The notes: a model not told the origin generated them from the sequence alone. Shown: positions 48,628 to 56,802, counted from the stretch's first letter. The stretch is 64,000 nt of DNA from Streptomyces tropicalis (GCF_029269835.1 NZ_JARJBB010000001.1:744001-808000); one strand, 5' to 3'. Made by a program: numbers and translations.

Positions 48628-49407
48628 TCAGATCCGGTCGACCAGGTCGGCGATGGAGTCGACGGTCTCGGACGGCCGGAACGGGTACCGGTCGACGTCC
48701 GCGGGCCGGGTCACGCCGGTCAGCACCAGGACGGTCCGCATCCCGGCCTCCAGGCCCGCCAGCACGTCGGTGTCCATCCGGTCCCCGATCATGGCGGAGG
48801 TCTCCGAGTGCGCGCCGAGCGCGTTCAGCCCGGCCCGCATCATCAGCGGGTTGGGCTTGCCGACGAAGTACGGCTTCTTGCCGGTGGCCGCGGTGATCAG
48901 GGCCGCCACCGAGCCGGTCGCGGGCAGGGCGCCCTCCGCCGAGGGGCCGACGTTGTCGGGGTTGGTGGCGATGAAGCGGGCCCCGTCGTTGATGAGGCGC
49001 ACCGCCTTCGTCATGGCCTCGAAGGAGTAGGTCCGGGTCTCGCCGAGGATCACGAAGTCGGGGTCGTGGTCGGTGAGGATGTAGCCGACGTCGTGCAGCG
49101 CGGTGGTCAGCCCGGCCTCGCCGATGACGTAGGCGCTGCCGCCGGGCCGCTGGTCGTCCAGGAACTGCGCGGTGGCCAGGGCCGAGGTCCAGATGTTCTG
49201 CACCGGCACGTCCAGGCCCATCCGCCGCAGCCGGGCGTGCAGGTCGCGCTGGGTGTAGATGGAGTTGTTGGTGAGGACCAGGAACGGCCGGCCGGTCTCA
49301 CGCAGCTTCTTCAGGAAGGCGTCGGCCCCGGGGATCGGCACGCCTTCGTGGATCAGGACGCCGTCCATGTCGGTGAGCCACGACTCGACGGGCTTGCGGT
49401 CTGCCAT
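48628..49407 (-). CDS. HAD-superfamily class IIA phosphatase (NagD-like)
   Basis: 259 residues, typical NagD length. HAD motif I is DMDGVL (Asp nucleophile and Asp+2), motif II LTNNS, the IIA cap lies between, motif III is Lys in VGKPNPLMM and motif IV GDRMDTDV. Members dephosphorylate small sugar or nucleotide phosphates in the cytoplasm. ATG 49407. It is downstream of the aminophosphonate genes on the same strand but 228 bases away across a tandem repeat, so probably a separate unit. Confidence 0.9.
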   Translation of the reverse strand: MADRKPVESWLTDMDGVLIHEGVPIPGADAFLKKLRETGRPFLVLTNNSIYTQRDLHARLRRMGLDVPVQNIWTSALATAQFLDDQRPGGSAYVIGEAGLTTALHDVGYILTDHDPDFVILGETRTYSFEAMTKAVRLINDGARFIATNPDNVGPSAEGALPATGSVAALITAATGKKPYFVGKPNPLMMRAGLNALGAHSETSAMIGDRMDTDVLAGLEAGMRTVLVLTGVTRPADVDRYPFRPSETVDSIADLVDRI

Positions 49408-49449
49408 GTGCGCGATCTCCTGCCGTACGCGGGCCTGCGGGAGCCCAGC

Positions 49450-49470
49450 CTAGTGCCGTGGCCGGAAAGG
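49450..49470. repeat. Solo end sequence related to the MITE at 36077
   Basis: CTAGTGCCGTGGCCGGAAAG closely matches the left end of the MITE-like element at 36077. No partner end was found before the next gene. Confidence 0.5.
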
Positions 49471-49512
49471 GCTCCCGGCCGTCCCGCACCCCGGAGCACC
49501 CCCGGTCTCGGT

Positions 49513-49577
49513 GCCTCCCCGCCGGGTGGGGGCGCCTCCCCGCCGGGTGGGGGTGCCTCCCCGCCGGGTGGGGTGGG
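49513..49577. repeat. Three tandem copies of a 21-bp repeat
   Basis: The unit GCCTCCCCGCCGGGTGGGGG plus one base starts at 49513, 49534 and 49555. Each unit can form a CCCC/GGGG hairpin. The array lies between the stop of the phosphonatase-like gene and the NagD-like gene. Confidence 0.8.
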
Positions 49578-49635
49578 CCGGTCGCGGACGGCCGTGACGG
49601 AGCCGGAGCGGATGTCCGTCCCCGGGCGGACGCCC

Positions 49636-50394
49636 TCAGCGGTCCCCGGCGAGCAGGGCGGGCAGCGCGGCGACCGAGTCGAGGACGTGCGTGGCACCGG
49701 CCGCCCGGAACTCGGCGTCCCCGTGGGCCCCGGTGCGCACGCCCGCCACCAGGCCCGCCCCGGCCCGCAGGCCGCTGAGCACGTCGTAGGAGGTGTCGCC
49801 CACGACGGCGACCCGGCGCACGTCGTCGGCGGCCCCGGTCCGCAGGAACGCCTCCAGCACCATGTCCGGGAAGGGGCGCCCGCGCCCGCCCGCGTCCGCC
49901 GGGCAGAGCGTCAGCGGCACGAGGTCGCGCCAGCCGAGCGCGTCGAGGATCGCGTCCTGGGTGACGCGGGCGAAGCCGGTCGTCAGGACGACGCCGAGGC
50001 CGTCCGCGCGCAGCCGCTCGATGGTCTCGCGGGCGCCGGGGACGGGGGCGATACGGCCGTCCGCGACGAGTGCGCCGTAGGCCCGCTCGAAGACGTCGTT
50101 CGCGCGCCGGGCGCATGTCTCGTCCCCGAAGAGGTGCCGGAAGACGGAGATCTTGGACTCGCCCATGGTGGCGCGGACATGGGCGAGCTTCCCGGCGTGG
50201 TCGGCGGAGCCGGGCTCGACGCCCAGCTCGCGCGCGGCCGCGTCGAAGGCGAGTTCGACCAGGCCGCCGTCGGCGACGGTGGTGCCGGCCATGTCCAGGA
50301 CGACCAGCCTGATGCCGGCGGCGCCCCCGGTGTCGGCGTCGGTGTCGGTGCCGCGTGCTGCGGTCTGCCGGTTCTCGGACGTCATCTCTCTCAC
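49636..50394 (-). CDS. Phosphonatase-like HAD hydrolase (PhnX-related)
   Basis: 252 residues. HAD motif I is VLDMAGTTVADGG (the MAGT form of phosphonatases), the cap includes MGESKISVFRHLFG, motif II is TTGFARV and motif IV VVGDTSYDVLSGLRAGAG. The TIGR03351-type subfamily lacks the Schiff-base Lys of true PhnX and is found next to TIGR03364 oxidoreductases, as here. The GTG at 50394 overlaps the upstream stop (GTGA); ATG 50385 is an alternative. Proposed role: releasing phosphate from a phosphonate intermediate. Confidence 0.83.
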   Translation of the reverse strand: MREMTSENRQTAARGTDTDADTGGAAGIRLVVLDMAGTTVADGGLVELAFDAAARELGVEPGSADHAGKLAHVRATMGESKISVFRHLFGDETCARRANDVFERAYGALVADGRIAPVPGARETIERLRADGLGVVLTTGFARVTQDAILDALGWRDLVPLTLCPADAGGRGRPFPDMVLEAFLRTGAADDVRRVAVVGDTSYDVLSGLRAGAGLVAGVRTGAHGDAEFRAAGATHVLDSVAALPALLAGDR

Positions 50395-51515
50395 CAGCCC
50401 AGTTCGTCAGCGGTCTGCTCGGCGACGGCGGGCGAGCACGTCATGCCGCGTCCGCCGGGCCCGGTCACCAGCCACGCGCGGTCGCGGACCTGCTGCCGGT
50501 GCACCACCCGGCCGGGGTCGGTGCACTGGGCGTACACCCCGGCCCAGCGGCGCCGGATCCTCGGCAGCGGGCGGCCCAGCAGGGACTCCACGACCGAGGT
50601 GAGGTGCTCGTAGGGGTCCTCGACGGTGTCGAAGGCGAAGGGGTGCTCGTACGCGTGGGTGTCGCCGATGGTCAGCCCGCCGTCGGCACGCTGCACCATG
50701 AGCAGCTGCATGCGGTGCTCGGCGGCGGTCTCCGGCTGCGGCCGGCGGGCGTTCAGCTCGTCGAGCGCCGCGGAGGCGTACGCGGGGTAGTAGCGGAAGC
50801 TGTCCGCGTCGGCGACCGAGGTCGGCAGCGGCTCGCCGAGCGGGTCGGTCTGCATCATCTGCAGCCGCACCCGGCGCACGGGCAGGCCGGGCCCGGCCAG
50901 TTCCCGCACCAGGCCGCCGAGCCAGGCACCCGTGCACAGCACCACCGCGTCGCCCGTGTGCAGCTCGCCGTGGTCGTCGCGCACGGCTCCCGCGCCGACG
51001 ACGTCGCGGACCTCGCGGCCGGGCAGGAAGGTGTAGCGCGGGGAGGCGAGCAGCTCGGCGCGCAGGGCGAGCTGGGCGGTGCGGGGTTCCACGGCCGCGT
51101 CGCGCTCGCAGTACAGGGCCGCGTCGAAGGCGCCCCGCAGGGCGGGGTTGAGGGCGCGCGCCTCGGCGGGGGTGAGCAGCTCGTGCCCGCGGGCGGCGGC
51201 GTCCTCGCGGGCCGCCGCCGCCTCGGCGACGGCGAGCTCCAGGGCTCCGCGGACCGGGGTGAGGGAGCCGTTGGCACGGAAGCCGAGCGCCGGGACGCGG
51301 GCGCCGATCTCCTCCCACAGCTCCCGCGCCCGCAGTGCGGTGTCCAGCTCCTCCCCGCCCGCGCGGCCGCTCACCCAGATCTGCCCGAAGTTGCGCAGCG
51401 AGGCGCCGCGGGCCTCGGCCTCGCGCTCGATCTGCACCACCTCGTGGCCGCGCGCCACGGCCTGCCACGCGTGCATGGTGCCTACCACGCCCGCTCCCAC
51501 GACGATCACTCTCAC
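50391..51515 (-). CDS. FAD-dependent oxidoreductase (TIGR03364/DAO family)
   Basis: 374 residues. The N-terminal FAD Rossmann motif VIVVGAGVVGTMHAWQAVARGH precedes a DAO fold (ASLRNFGQIWVSGRAG, CTGAWLGGL), with a C-terminal FAD-binding TGPGGRGMT. The subfamily is associated with phosphonate operons and is thought to oxidise aminophosphonates such as 2-aminoethylphosphonate derivatives. GTG 51515 places the dinucleotide motif at residue 2; GAGGAG is about 11 bases upstream. It is coupled to the phosphonatase-like gene by a GTGA overlap, with a GntR regulator gene upstream. Confidence 0.82.
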   Translation of the reverse strand: MRVIVVGAGVVGTMHAWQAVARGHEVVQIEREAEARGASLRNFGQIWVSGRAGGEELDTALRARELWEEIGARVPALGFRANGSLTPVRGALELAVAEAAAAREDAAARGHELLTPAEARALNPALRGAFDAALYCERDAAVEPRTAQLALRAELLASPRYTFLPGREVRDVVGAGAVRDDHGELHTGDAVVLCTGAWLGGLVRELAGPGLPVRRVRLQMMQTDPLGEPLPTSVADADSFRYYPAYASAALDELNARRPQPETAAEHRMQLLMVQRADGGLTIGDTHAYEHPFAFDTVEDPYEHLTSVVESLLGRPLPRIRRRWAGVYAQCTDPGRVVHRQQVRDRAWLVTGPGGRGMTCSPAVAEQTADELGW

Positions 51516-51591
51516 GACGGCAACGCTCCTCGGGGTCGGAAACCGGAGACATTCGGCTGTCGTTCCGAGCCTGACCGAGACGATCGCGATT

Positions 51592-51601
51592 GGGCTAGAC
51601 C
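51592..51601. promoter_or_regulatory. HutC/GntR-type half-palindrome
   Basis: GGGCTAGACC differs by one base from GGTCTAGACC, the general form bound by HutC-subfamily GntR regulators. It lies about 80 bases upstream of the oxidoreductase start, and a HutC-type regulator is encoded next door. Confidence 0.4.
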
Positions 51602-51643
51602 CGTTATCCATTCGTGATGAAATGGCGGTCGGACGACGACACC

Positions 51644-51661
51644 GTCCGGACCGGTCCGGAC
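51644..51661. promoter_or_regulatory. 18-bp perfect palindrome
   Basis: GTCCGGACC followed by GGTCCGGAC with no spacer, about 130 bases upstream of the oxidoreductase start. Operator candidate, though GC-rich palindromes are common in this genome. Confidence 0.4.
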
Positions 51662-51741
51662 CGGGCGGCTCGCACGGGCACCGCCCCGCGGCGGACCCGT
51701 GCGCGAGGCGCGGCACCGCGCAGGCTGCGGGCCTCTGCGCG

Positions 51742-51845
51742 CCGCAGGTCGCGGCGCGGGGCGGTGCAGATCGCGGGGCGGGGCGGTACAGGTCGCGGGG
51801 CGGTTCATGTCGCGGGGCGGTTCATGTCGCGGGCCGGTGGTCGCG
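51742..51845. repeat. Array of about five to six 17-bp direct repeats
   Basis: Degenerate units of the form GGTTCATGTCGCGGGGC (the last two complete units are near-identical, earlier ones have GGTGCAGATCGC or GGTACAGGTCGC). It lies in non-coding DNA between the GntR gene and the genes it may control. Confidence 0.7.
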
Positions 51846-51884
51846 GCTCCGGCCGCGGCGCGGGGCGGCGCAGGCGGCCGCCGC

Positions 51885-52640
51885 TCAGCCGCGCAGATGC
51901 GTCGAGAAGGAGAAGCGGTCCCCGCGGTACAGCGTCCGTACCCGTTCCAGCGGGAGCCCCTCGGCGTCCCGGGACACGCGGTGCATCAGCAGCATCGGCA
52001 GGGCCGGGGGCGTGCCGACGAGCAGCGCCTCGCGGGGCGTGGCGAGCACCGTCTCGATCCGCTCGTCGGCGTCGCCGAAGACGACGCCCCGTTCCCGCAG
52101 GTAGGCGTAGAAGGAGGAGTCGGGGTCGAAGTCGGCGTCCAGGCGGGGGACGCGGTCCACCGCCACGTAGGTGCTCTCCAGGCCGACCCGCTCGTCGTCG
52201 GCGAGCAGCACGCGCTCCAGGTGCCACACGGGCGTGCCCCGGGTGAGCCCCGTCTCGGCGGCGAGGGCGTCCGGGCAGGGGAACTGCTCCAGGCCCACGA
52301 GGGCCCGCCCGGGGGTGCGCCCCTGGCGCCGGACGCCCTCGGTGTAGCTGGCCAGGGACAGCGGCTGCTCCAGCTTGGGCCCGGCGACGACGGTGCCCCG
52401 CCCACGGCGGCGCAGCCTGCCCTCCAGGACCAGCTCGCGCAGCGCCTGGCGCACGGTCTCGCGGGCGACCCCGTACTCCTCCGACAGGTCGCGCTCGGTG
52501 GGGATCGGCCGCCCCTCGCCGAGCTGCGCGACGAGGTGGCCGATCCGCGCCTTCACCGCGTAGTACTTCGGAATGCGGCCGTGCTCCGGGATGCCGGCGC
52601 GGACGGGGGCGCCGGGCGCCTGGTCGTTCGGGTAGTCCAC
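51885..52640 (-). CDS. GntR-family regulator, HutC/UTRA type
   Basis: 251 residues. The N-terminal winged helix (about 20-85: RIPKYYAVKARIGHLV, IPTERDLSEEYGVARETVRQALRELV, RRRGRGTVV) is followed by a UTRA effector domain (about 95-245) with LERVLLADDERVGLESTYV and ALPMLLMHRVSRDAEGLPLE. Such regulators sense small metabolites, and homologues often control phosphonate genes. GTG 52640 is the most likely start, though its ribosome site is weak. It is the first gene of the minus-strand cluster with the oxidoreductase and phosphonatase. Confidence 0.85.
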   Translation of the reverse strand: MDYPNDQAPGAPVRAGIPEHGRIPKYYAVKARIGHLVAQLGEGRPIPTERDLSEEYGVARETVRQALRELVLEGRLRRRGRGTVVAGPKLEQPLSLASYTEGVRRQGRTPGRALVGLEQFPCPDALAAETGLTRGTPVWHLERVLLADDERVGLESTYVAVDRVPRLDADFDPDSSFYAYLRERGVVFGDADERIETVLATPREALLVGTPPALPMLLMHRVSRDAEGLPLERVRTLYRGDRFSFSTHLRG

Positions 52641-52741
52641 CCCGGGATCGTCGCAGACCGGCGCGCGGCCGCGGGCGGTGCCTCCGGGCGGGCCGGTACC
52701 GGCGGCACCCCGGGCGGGCCTCCAGCCCGGCGTGCCGGGTC

Positions 52742-54085
52742 CTACGCCTCCCCCCGGCCGAACAGCGGCGCCAGCAGCAACTGGGCCGCGCCCTCCGCGA
52801 CCCCGCGTGCGCCGCCGGGCGCGATACGCACGGGGACGGCGCGGGCCGGGAGCCCCTCGCGCCGGGCGCGCGCACCCAGCACCGCGGCCACGCCCGCCCG
52901 GAACGCGTCCGGCGCGGCGGCGACCGTTCGGCCGCCGAGGAGGACCAGGTCGATGTCGAGGAGCCCCACGAGGTTCGCCGCCCCGGCGCCCAGGACGCGG
53001 GCCGCCTCCCCCGCCTCGCCGCGCTCCACGGCGGCCAGGCACAGCGCCTCGATGCAGCCGCGGTCACCGCAGCCGCACGGCGGGCCGTCCAGCTGGATCA
53101 CCTGGTGCCCGAACTCACCGGCCCCGGTCCGCGGCCCGCGGTGCACGTGCCCGCCGATCACCAGACCGGCGCCGAGCCCGGTCCCGAGGTGCAGGTACGC
53201 GAAGGAACCGCCCTCGCCCGCGACCGCGAGTCCCAGGGCGGCCGCGTTGGTGTCCTTGTCGACCACCACGGGCACGCCGAGCCGCCGGGCCAGCGCGTCG
53301 CGCAGCGGATGGCCGTCCCACTGCGGGAACCCCGTCACCCGGTGCAGCACGCCCCGGACGTGGTCGAGCGGGCCGGGCAGCGCCACCCCGACCCCGAGCA
53401 GCGAACCGGCGGCGGGGAGGGCGCCCGCGCGAGGACCGGATCCGGGGAGCGCGCCCTCGCCGGGACCGGCCGCGAGGAGCACACCCGGGCCGGGACCGGA
53501 GTCGGGGAACGTACCCGCGCCGGAACCGGAATCGGGGAGGAGGGCCCCCGCGCCGGGGCCGAGGCGCGCGCCCCCGCGGGGGCCGGCCCCGGCCGCCGGC
53601 GACGTGGACTCCCCCGCTCCCCCCAGCACCTGCGCCACCAGTGCCTCGACCTCGGCGGCCACGCCCTCCACCACGCGGTCCGCGGGATCCCCGAGGTCCA
53701 GCGGGCGGCGGCGTTCGCCGACCACGGTGCCGTCGAGGTCGGCCAGGACCGTGCGCACCTCGTCCCGGTCGACGTGCACGCCCACGGCGTGCGCCGCCTC
53801 CGGCACCAGGCGCAGCACCGTCCGCGGCTTGCCCCCGGTCGACGCCCGCCGTCCCGCCTCCGCCGCCAGTCCGTCCTCGCGGAGCCGTGCGGTGATCTTG
53901 CTGACCGCCTGCGGGGTGAGCCCGGTCCGCTCGGCCAGCTCCAGCCGGCTGATGCCCTGCGCACCGGCGGCGCGCAGCAGGTCGAGCACCAGGGCGGTGT
54001 TGTGGCTGCGCAGCGCCAGCAGGTTCGCCCCCGTCGCCGCGCTCCGCATGCCCGCCATCCCCGCCGTCCCCGCCGTCCCCGTCAC
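52742..54085 (-). CDS. ROK-family transcriptional regulator with an in-frame repeat insertion
   Basis: 447 residues; ROK regulators usually have about 380-400. The N-terminal HTH (about 30-80, GISRLELAERTGLTPQAVSKI) is followed by a ROK domain with GVGVALPGPLDH, the DKDTNAAALG motif, GAGEFGHQVI and the zinc site CGCGDRGCIEALC. Residues about 155-225 are a Gly/Pro/Ala-rich insertion built from 10-residue repeats, placed just before GVGVALPG, inside the first half of the ROK fold. GTG 54085 has GAAGGG 8 bases upstream. It is divergent from the Gfo/Idh/MocA gene, with a dyad operator between. Confidence 0.86.
   Translation of the reverse strand: MTGTAGTAGMAGMRSAATGANLLALRSHNTALVLDLLRAAGAQGISRLELAERTGLTPQAVSKITARLREDGLAAEAGRRASTGGKPRTVLRLVPEAAHAVGVHVDRDEVRTVLADLDGTVVGERRRPLDLGDPADRVVEGVAAEVEALVAQVLGGAGESTSPAAGAGPRGGARLGPGAGALLPDSGSGAGTFPDSGPGPGVLLAAGPGEGALPGSGPRAGALPAAGSLLGVGVALPGPLDHVRGVLHRVTGFPQWDGHPLRDALARRLGVPVVVDKDTNAAALGLAVAGEGGSFAYLHLGTGLGAGLVIGGHVHRGPRTGAGEFGHQVIQLDGPPCGCGDRGCIEALCLAAVERGEAGEAARVLGAGAANLVGLLDIDLVLLGGRTVAAAPDAFRAGVAAVLGARARREGLPARAVPVRIAPGGARGVAEGAAQLLLAPLFGRGEA
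53401..53550. repeat. 30-bp in-frame tandem repeat inside the ROK gene
   Basis: Related units begin at 53401, 53431, 53461, 53491 and 53521 (GGACCGG or GAACCGG plus a variable part and CGGGGAG-like block). The exact 30-base period encodes 10-residue Gly/Pro/Ala-rich repeats. Confidence 0.85.
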
Positions 54086-54148
54086 CGTGCCGCCCTTCCG
54101 CCGGCCGCCCGATCAGCCGACCGCTCCCTCATTGTCCCCCGCGCTTGC

Positions 54149-54173
54149 ACTTTGGCAACAGCGTTGCGAAAGT
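54149..54173. promoter_or_regulatory. Dyad operator between the ROK and Gfo/Idh/MocA genes
   Basis: ACTTTGGCAAC (54149-54159) and GTTGCGAAAGT (54163-54173) are inverted repeats (10 of 11 paired) with a 3-base centre. It ends 7 bases before the oxidoreductase start and 64 bases from the ROK start, and is AT-richer than its surroundings. Confidence 0.75.
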
Positions 54174-54180
54174 AGGGCGC

Positions 54181-55269
54181 ATGACTGGCACGCCCCTGAC
54201 CGGTACCCCCCTGCGCGTCGGCCTCGTCGGCTACGGCCTCGCGGGCTCCGTCTTCCACGCCCCGCTGATCGCCGCGACCGAGGGCCTGGCCCTGGACACG
54301 GTCGTCACCTCGAACCCCGAGCGCCGGGCGCAGGCCCTGGCGGAGTTCCCGGACGTCCGCGTCGTGGCCCGCCCCGAGGAGCTGCTCGACCGGGCCGGCG
54401 ACCTCGACCTGGTCGTCGTGGCCTCCCCCAACAAGACGCACGTCCCACTGGCCAGCGCCGCCCTGGAGGCCGGTCTGCCGGTGGTCGTGGACAAGCCGGT
54501 CGCCGGCACCGCGGCCGAGGCGCGGGACCTGGCCGCCCTGGCCGAACGACGCGGCCTGCTGCTCTCGGTCTTCCAGAACCGCCGCTGGGACAACGACTTC
54601 CTCACCCTGCGCCGGCTGATCGCCGACGGCGGCCTGGGGGACGTATGGCGGTTCGAGTCCCGGTTCGAGCGGTGGCGGCCGCGGCCCAAGGGCGGCTGGC
54701 GCGAGTCCGGTGACCCCGCCGAGATCGGCGGCCTGCTCTACGACCTCGGCAGCCACGTCGTCGACCAGGCCCTGGTGCTGTTCGGCCCCGCGACCGCCGT
54801 CTACGCGGAGGCGGACGTCCGCCGGCCGGGCGCCGAGGCCGACGACGACACGTTCATCGCCGTCACCCACGCCGGTGGCGTCCGCTCCCACCTCCACGTG
54901 TCCGCCACGGCCGCCCAGCTCGGCCCGCGCTTCCGGGTGCTCGGCTCGCGGGCCGGCTTCGTCAAGTACGGCCTGGACCCGCAGGAGGCGGCGCTGCGCG
55001 AGGGCGGCCGCCCCGGCACCGGGCCCGGCTGGGGTGCCGAGCCCGAGGAGCTGTGGGGCCGGCTGGGCGCCGGCGAGTCCCCGGTGACCGGCGGCGGGAG
55101 CGCCGTGCCGACGCTGCCGGGCGACTACCCCGCGTACTACGCCGCCGTCGCCGCCGCGCTGCGCGAGGGCGCCCCGAACCCGGTGACGGCACGGGAGGCG
55201 GCAGCCGCGCTCGACGTCCTCGAAGCGGCCCGCCGCTCCACCCGCGACCGTGTGGAGGTCACCCTGTGA
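54181..55269 (+). CDS. Gfo/Idh/MocA-family oxidoreductase
   Basis: 362 residues. The N-terminal NAD(P)-binding domain (RVGLVGYGLAGSVFHAPLI; VVVASPNKTHVPLASAALEAG; VVDKPVAGTAAEA with the catalytic Lys) is followed by the alpha/beta substrate domain (GGLLYDLGSHVVDQAL, with the GSH motif). Members oxidise sugars, inositols and related polyols; substrate unknown here. ATG 54181 comes just after the dyad operator. It overlaps the next gene by GTGA. The divergent ROK protein is its probable repressor. Confidence 0.9.
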   Translation: MTGTPLTGTPLRVGLVGYGLAGSVFHAPLIAATEGLALDTVVTSNPERRAQALAEFPDVRVVARPEELLDRAGDLDLVVVASPNKTHVPLASAALEAGLPVVVDKPVAGTAAEARDLAALAERRGLLLSVFQNRRWDNDFLTLRRLIADGGLGDVWRFESRFERWRPRPKGGWRESGDPAEIGGLLYDLGSHVVDQALVLFGPATAVYAEADVRRPGAEADDDTFIAVTHAGGVRSHLHVSATAAQLGPRFRVLGSRAGFVKYGLDPQEAALREGGRPGTGPGWGAEPEELWGRLGAGESPVTGGGSAVPTLPGDYPAYYAAVAAALREGAPNPVTAREAAAALDVLEAARRSTRDRVEVTL

Positions 55270-55805
55270 GCAGCGACAAGACGGCCTCCCCGGGGGCCGC
55301 GGCGGAGAGCACGCCCACCGTGGAGGAACTGGAGGCGCAGGAACGCCGCCTGGTCTTCCGCCGGTTCACCCACGACGACGCCTGGGCGCTCGGATCGCTG
55401 CTGGTGGAGCTGGCCCGGGAGCGGCAGGCCCCGGTCGCCGTCGACATCCACCGCGCGGGCCAGCAGCTCTTCCACGCGGCGCTGCCCGGCTCCACGCCCG
55501 ACAACGACGCCTGGATCGCCCGCAAGCGCCGGGTGGTGGAGCGCTACGGCGCCGCCTCCTACCTGGTGGGCTCGCGCTTCCGGGCCAAGGGCACGACGTT
55601 CGAGGCGTCCTCGCGCCTCGACCCGGACGTCTACGCGGCGCACGGCGGCTCCTTCCCGGTCCGGGTCGCCGACGTGGGCGTGGTCGGCGCGGTGACGGTG
55701 TCCGGTCTGCCGCAGGTGCAGGACCACCTGCTGGTGGTGGAGGCACTGGAGCGGTTCCTGGGTGCGGGCGGCCCGATCGCCCGTCCGGGCGAACGGCGGG
55801 AATGA
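55266..55805 (+). CDS. UPF0303/HbpS-GlcG-like heme-degrading domain protein
   Basis: 179 residues. An N-terminal helical extension precedes a single alpha/beta domain (about 45-165: DDAWALGSLLVELARERQAPVAVDIHRAGQQLFHAALPG ... PVRVADVGVVGAVTVSGLPQVQDHLLVVEAL). This is the HbpS/GlcG-like fold, often annotated heme-degrading; UPF0303 members commonly follow a Gfo/Idh/MocA gene. True function unknown. GTG 55266 overlaps the preceding stop, so the pair is coupled. Confidence 0.82.
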   Translation: MSSDKTASPGAAAESTPTVEELEAQERRLVFRRFTHDDAWALGSLLVELARERQAPVAVDIHRAGQQLFHAALPGSTPDNDAWIARKRRVVERYGAASYLVGSRFRAKGTTFEASSRLDPDVYAAHGGSFPVRVADVGVVGAVTVSGLPQVQDHLLVVEALERFLGAGGPIARPGERRE

Positions 55806-55884
55806 CCGGGTCCCGCCCCCCGGTTGGGACGGTCGGCAGGCGCGGTGATCACCGCGCGGCACCCGTCCGGAGGGATCGGAACCG

Positions 55885-56760
55885 ATGAGCGACAGCGCAG
55901 GACCCCTGAAGGAGACCGTCGGCCGGTACGGCGTCTGGAGCATCGGGCTCCGCTCGGAGGACCCGGAGCGGCGCGGCGAACGGGCCGAGGCGGCGGCCGA
56001 GCTGGAGGAACTCGGCTACGGCGCCGCCTGGCTGGGCGGCAACACCACCGCCGCCCACGCCGCCCCGCTCCTGGCGGCGACACGGCGGCTCGTGGTCGGC
56101 ACCAGCATCCAGAGCATCTGGCAGCAGGAGGCCGAGGTGACCGCCGCGGAGTTCGCCGCACTGGAGGCCGCGCATCCCGGCCGCTTCGTGCTCGGCCTCG
56201 GGGTGAGCCACGGCCCCCGGGTGGCCGGCTACCACCGTCCGTACGGGGCGATGGTGGACCACCTCGACGCCCTCGACGCGGCGGGCGTGCCCGCCCCGCG
56301 CCGGGCACTGGCCGCCCTCGGTCCCCGCATGCTGGAGCTGTCCCGGGACCGCGCGGCCGGGGCGATCCCGTACCTGGGCACGCCCGAGCACACCGCCCGC
56401 GCCCGCGGGATCCTCGGGGACGCACCGCTGCTGGCACCGGAGTTCAAGGTCGTCCTGGAGTCCGACCCGGCCCGCGCCCGCGGGATCGCCCGCGCCTACC
56501 TCGCCGACTACCTGAAGCTCCCCAACTACACCGACAACTTCGTGCGCCTGGGCTTCACCGAGGCCGACGTCGAGGGCGGCGGCAGCGACCGGCTCCTGGA
56601 CGCGGTGTTCGCATGGGGCGACGACAGCCGCATCCGCGCCCGCGTCGAGGAGTTCCTCGCGGCGGGCGCGGACCACGTGGCGCTCCAGGTGGTCACCGGC
56701 GCCCCGCGCGAGGCACTCCCGCGGGAGGAGTGGCGCAGGCTGGCCGCCCTGCTGTCCTGA
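55885..56760 (+). CDS. LLM-class, probably F420-dependent oxidoreductase
   Basis: 291 residues. YGVWSIGLRSEDPERRGERAEAAAELEELGYGAAWLGG, the ATRRLVVGTSIQSIWQQEAEVTAAEFAALEAAHPGRFVLGLGVSH core and VAGYHRPYGAMVDHLDAL match the TIGR03620-type F420 LLM subfamily. The substrate is unknown. ATG 55885 has GGAGGGATCGG upstream. It lies 79 bases after the UPF0303 gene on the same strand and may be part of that transcript. Confidence 0.86.
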   Translation: MSDSAGPLKETVGRYGVWSIGLRSEDPERRGERAEAAAELEELGYGAAWLGGNTTAAHAAPLLAATRRLVVGTSIQSIWQQEAEVTAAEFAALEAAHPGRFVLGLGVSHGPRVAGYHRPYGAMVDHLDALDAAGVPAPRRALAALGPRMLELSRDRAAGAIPYLGTPEHTARARGILGDAPLLAPEFKVVLESDPARARGIARAYLADYLKLPNYTDNFVRLGFTEADVEGGGSDRLLDAVFAWGDDSRIRARVEEFLAAGADHVALQVVTGAPREALPREEWRRLAALLS

Positions 56761-56802
56761 GCGGGGGCGCCGGCTGCCTCCGCATCCCCGCCGGGGGCGT
56801 CC

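Larger units (their letters stand above)
51516..51884. promoter_or_regulatory. Regulatory and repeat region upstream of the aminophosphonate genes
   Basis: 369 bases without a gene. From the oxidoreductase start outward it contains a GGGCTAGACC motif (51592-51601), an 18-bp palindrome (51644-51661) and a 17-bp repeat array (51742-51845) running up to the GntR stop. Confidence 0.6.

Noticed and set aside
51742..51845. CRISPR array
   Set aside because: The 17-bp repeats are directly adjacent with no spacers and are degenerate.
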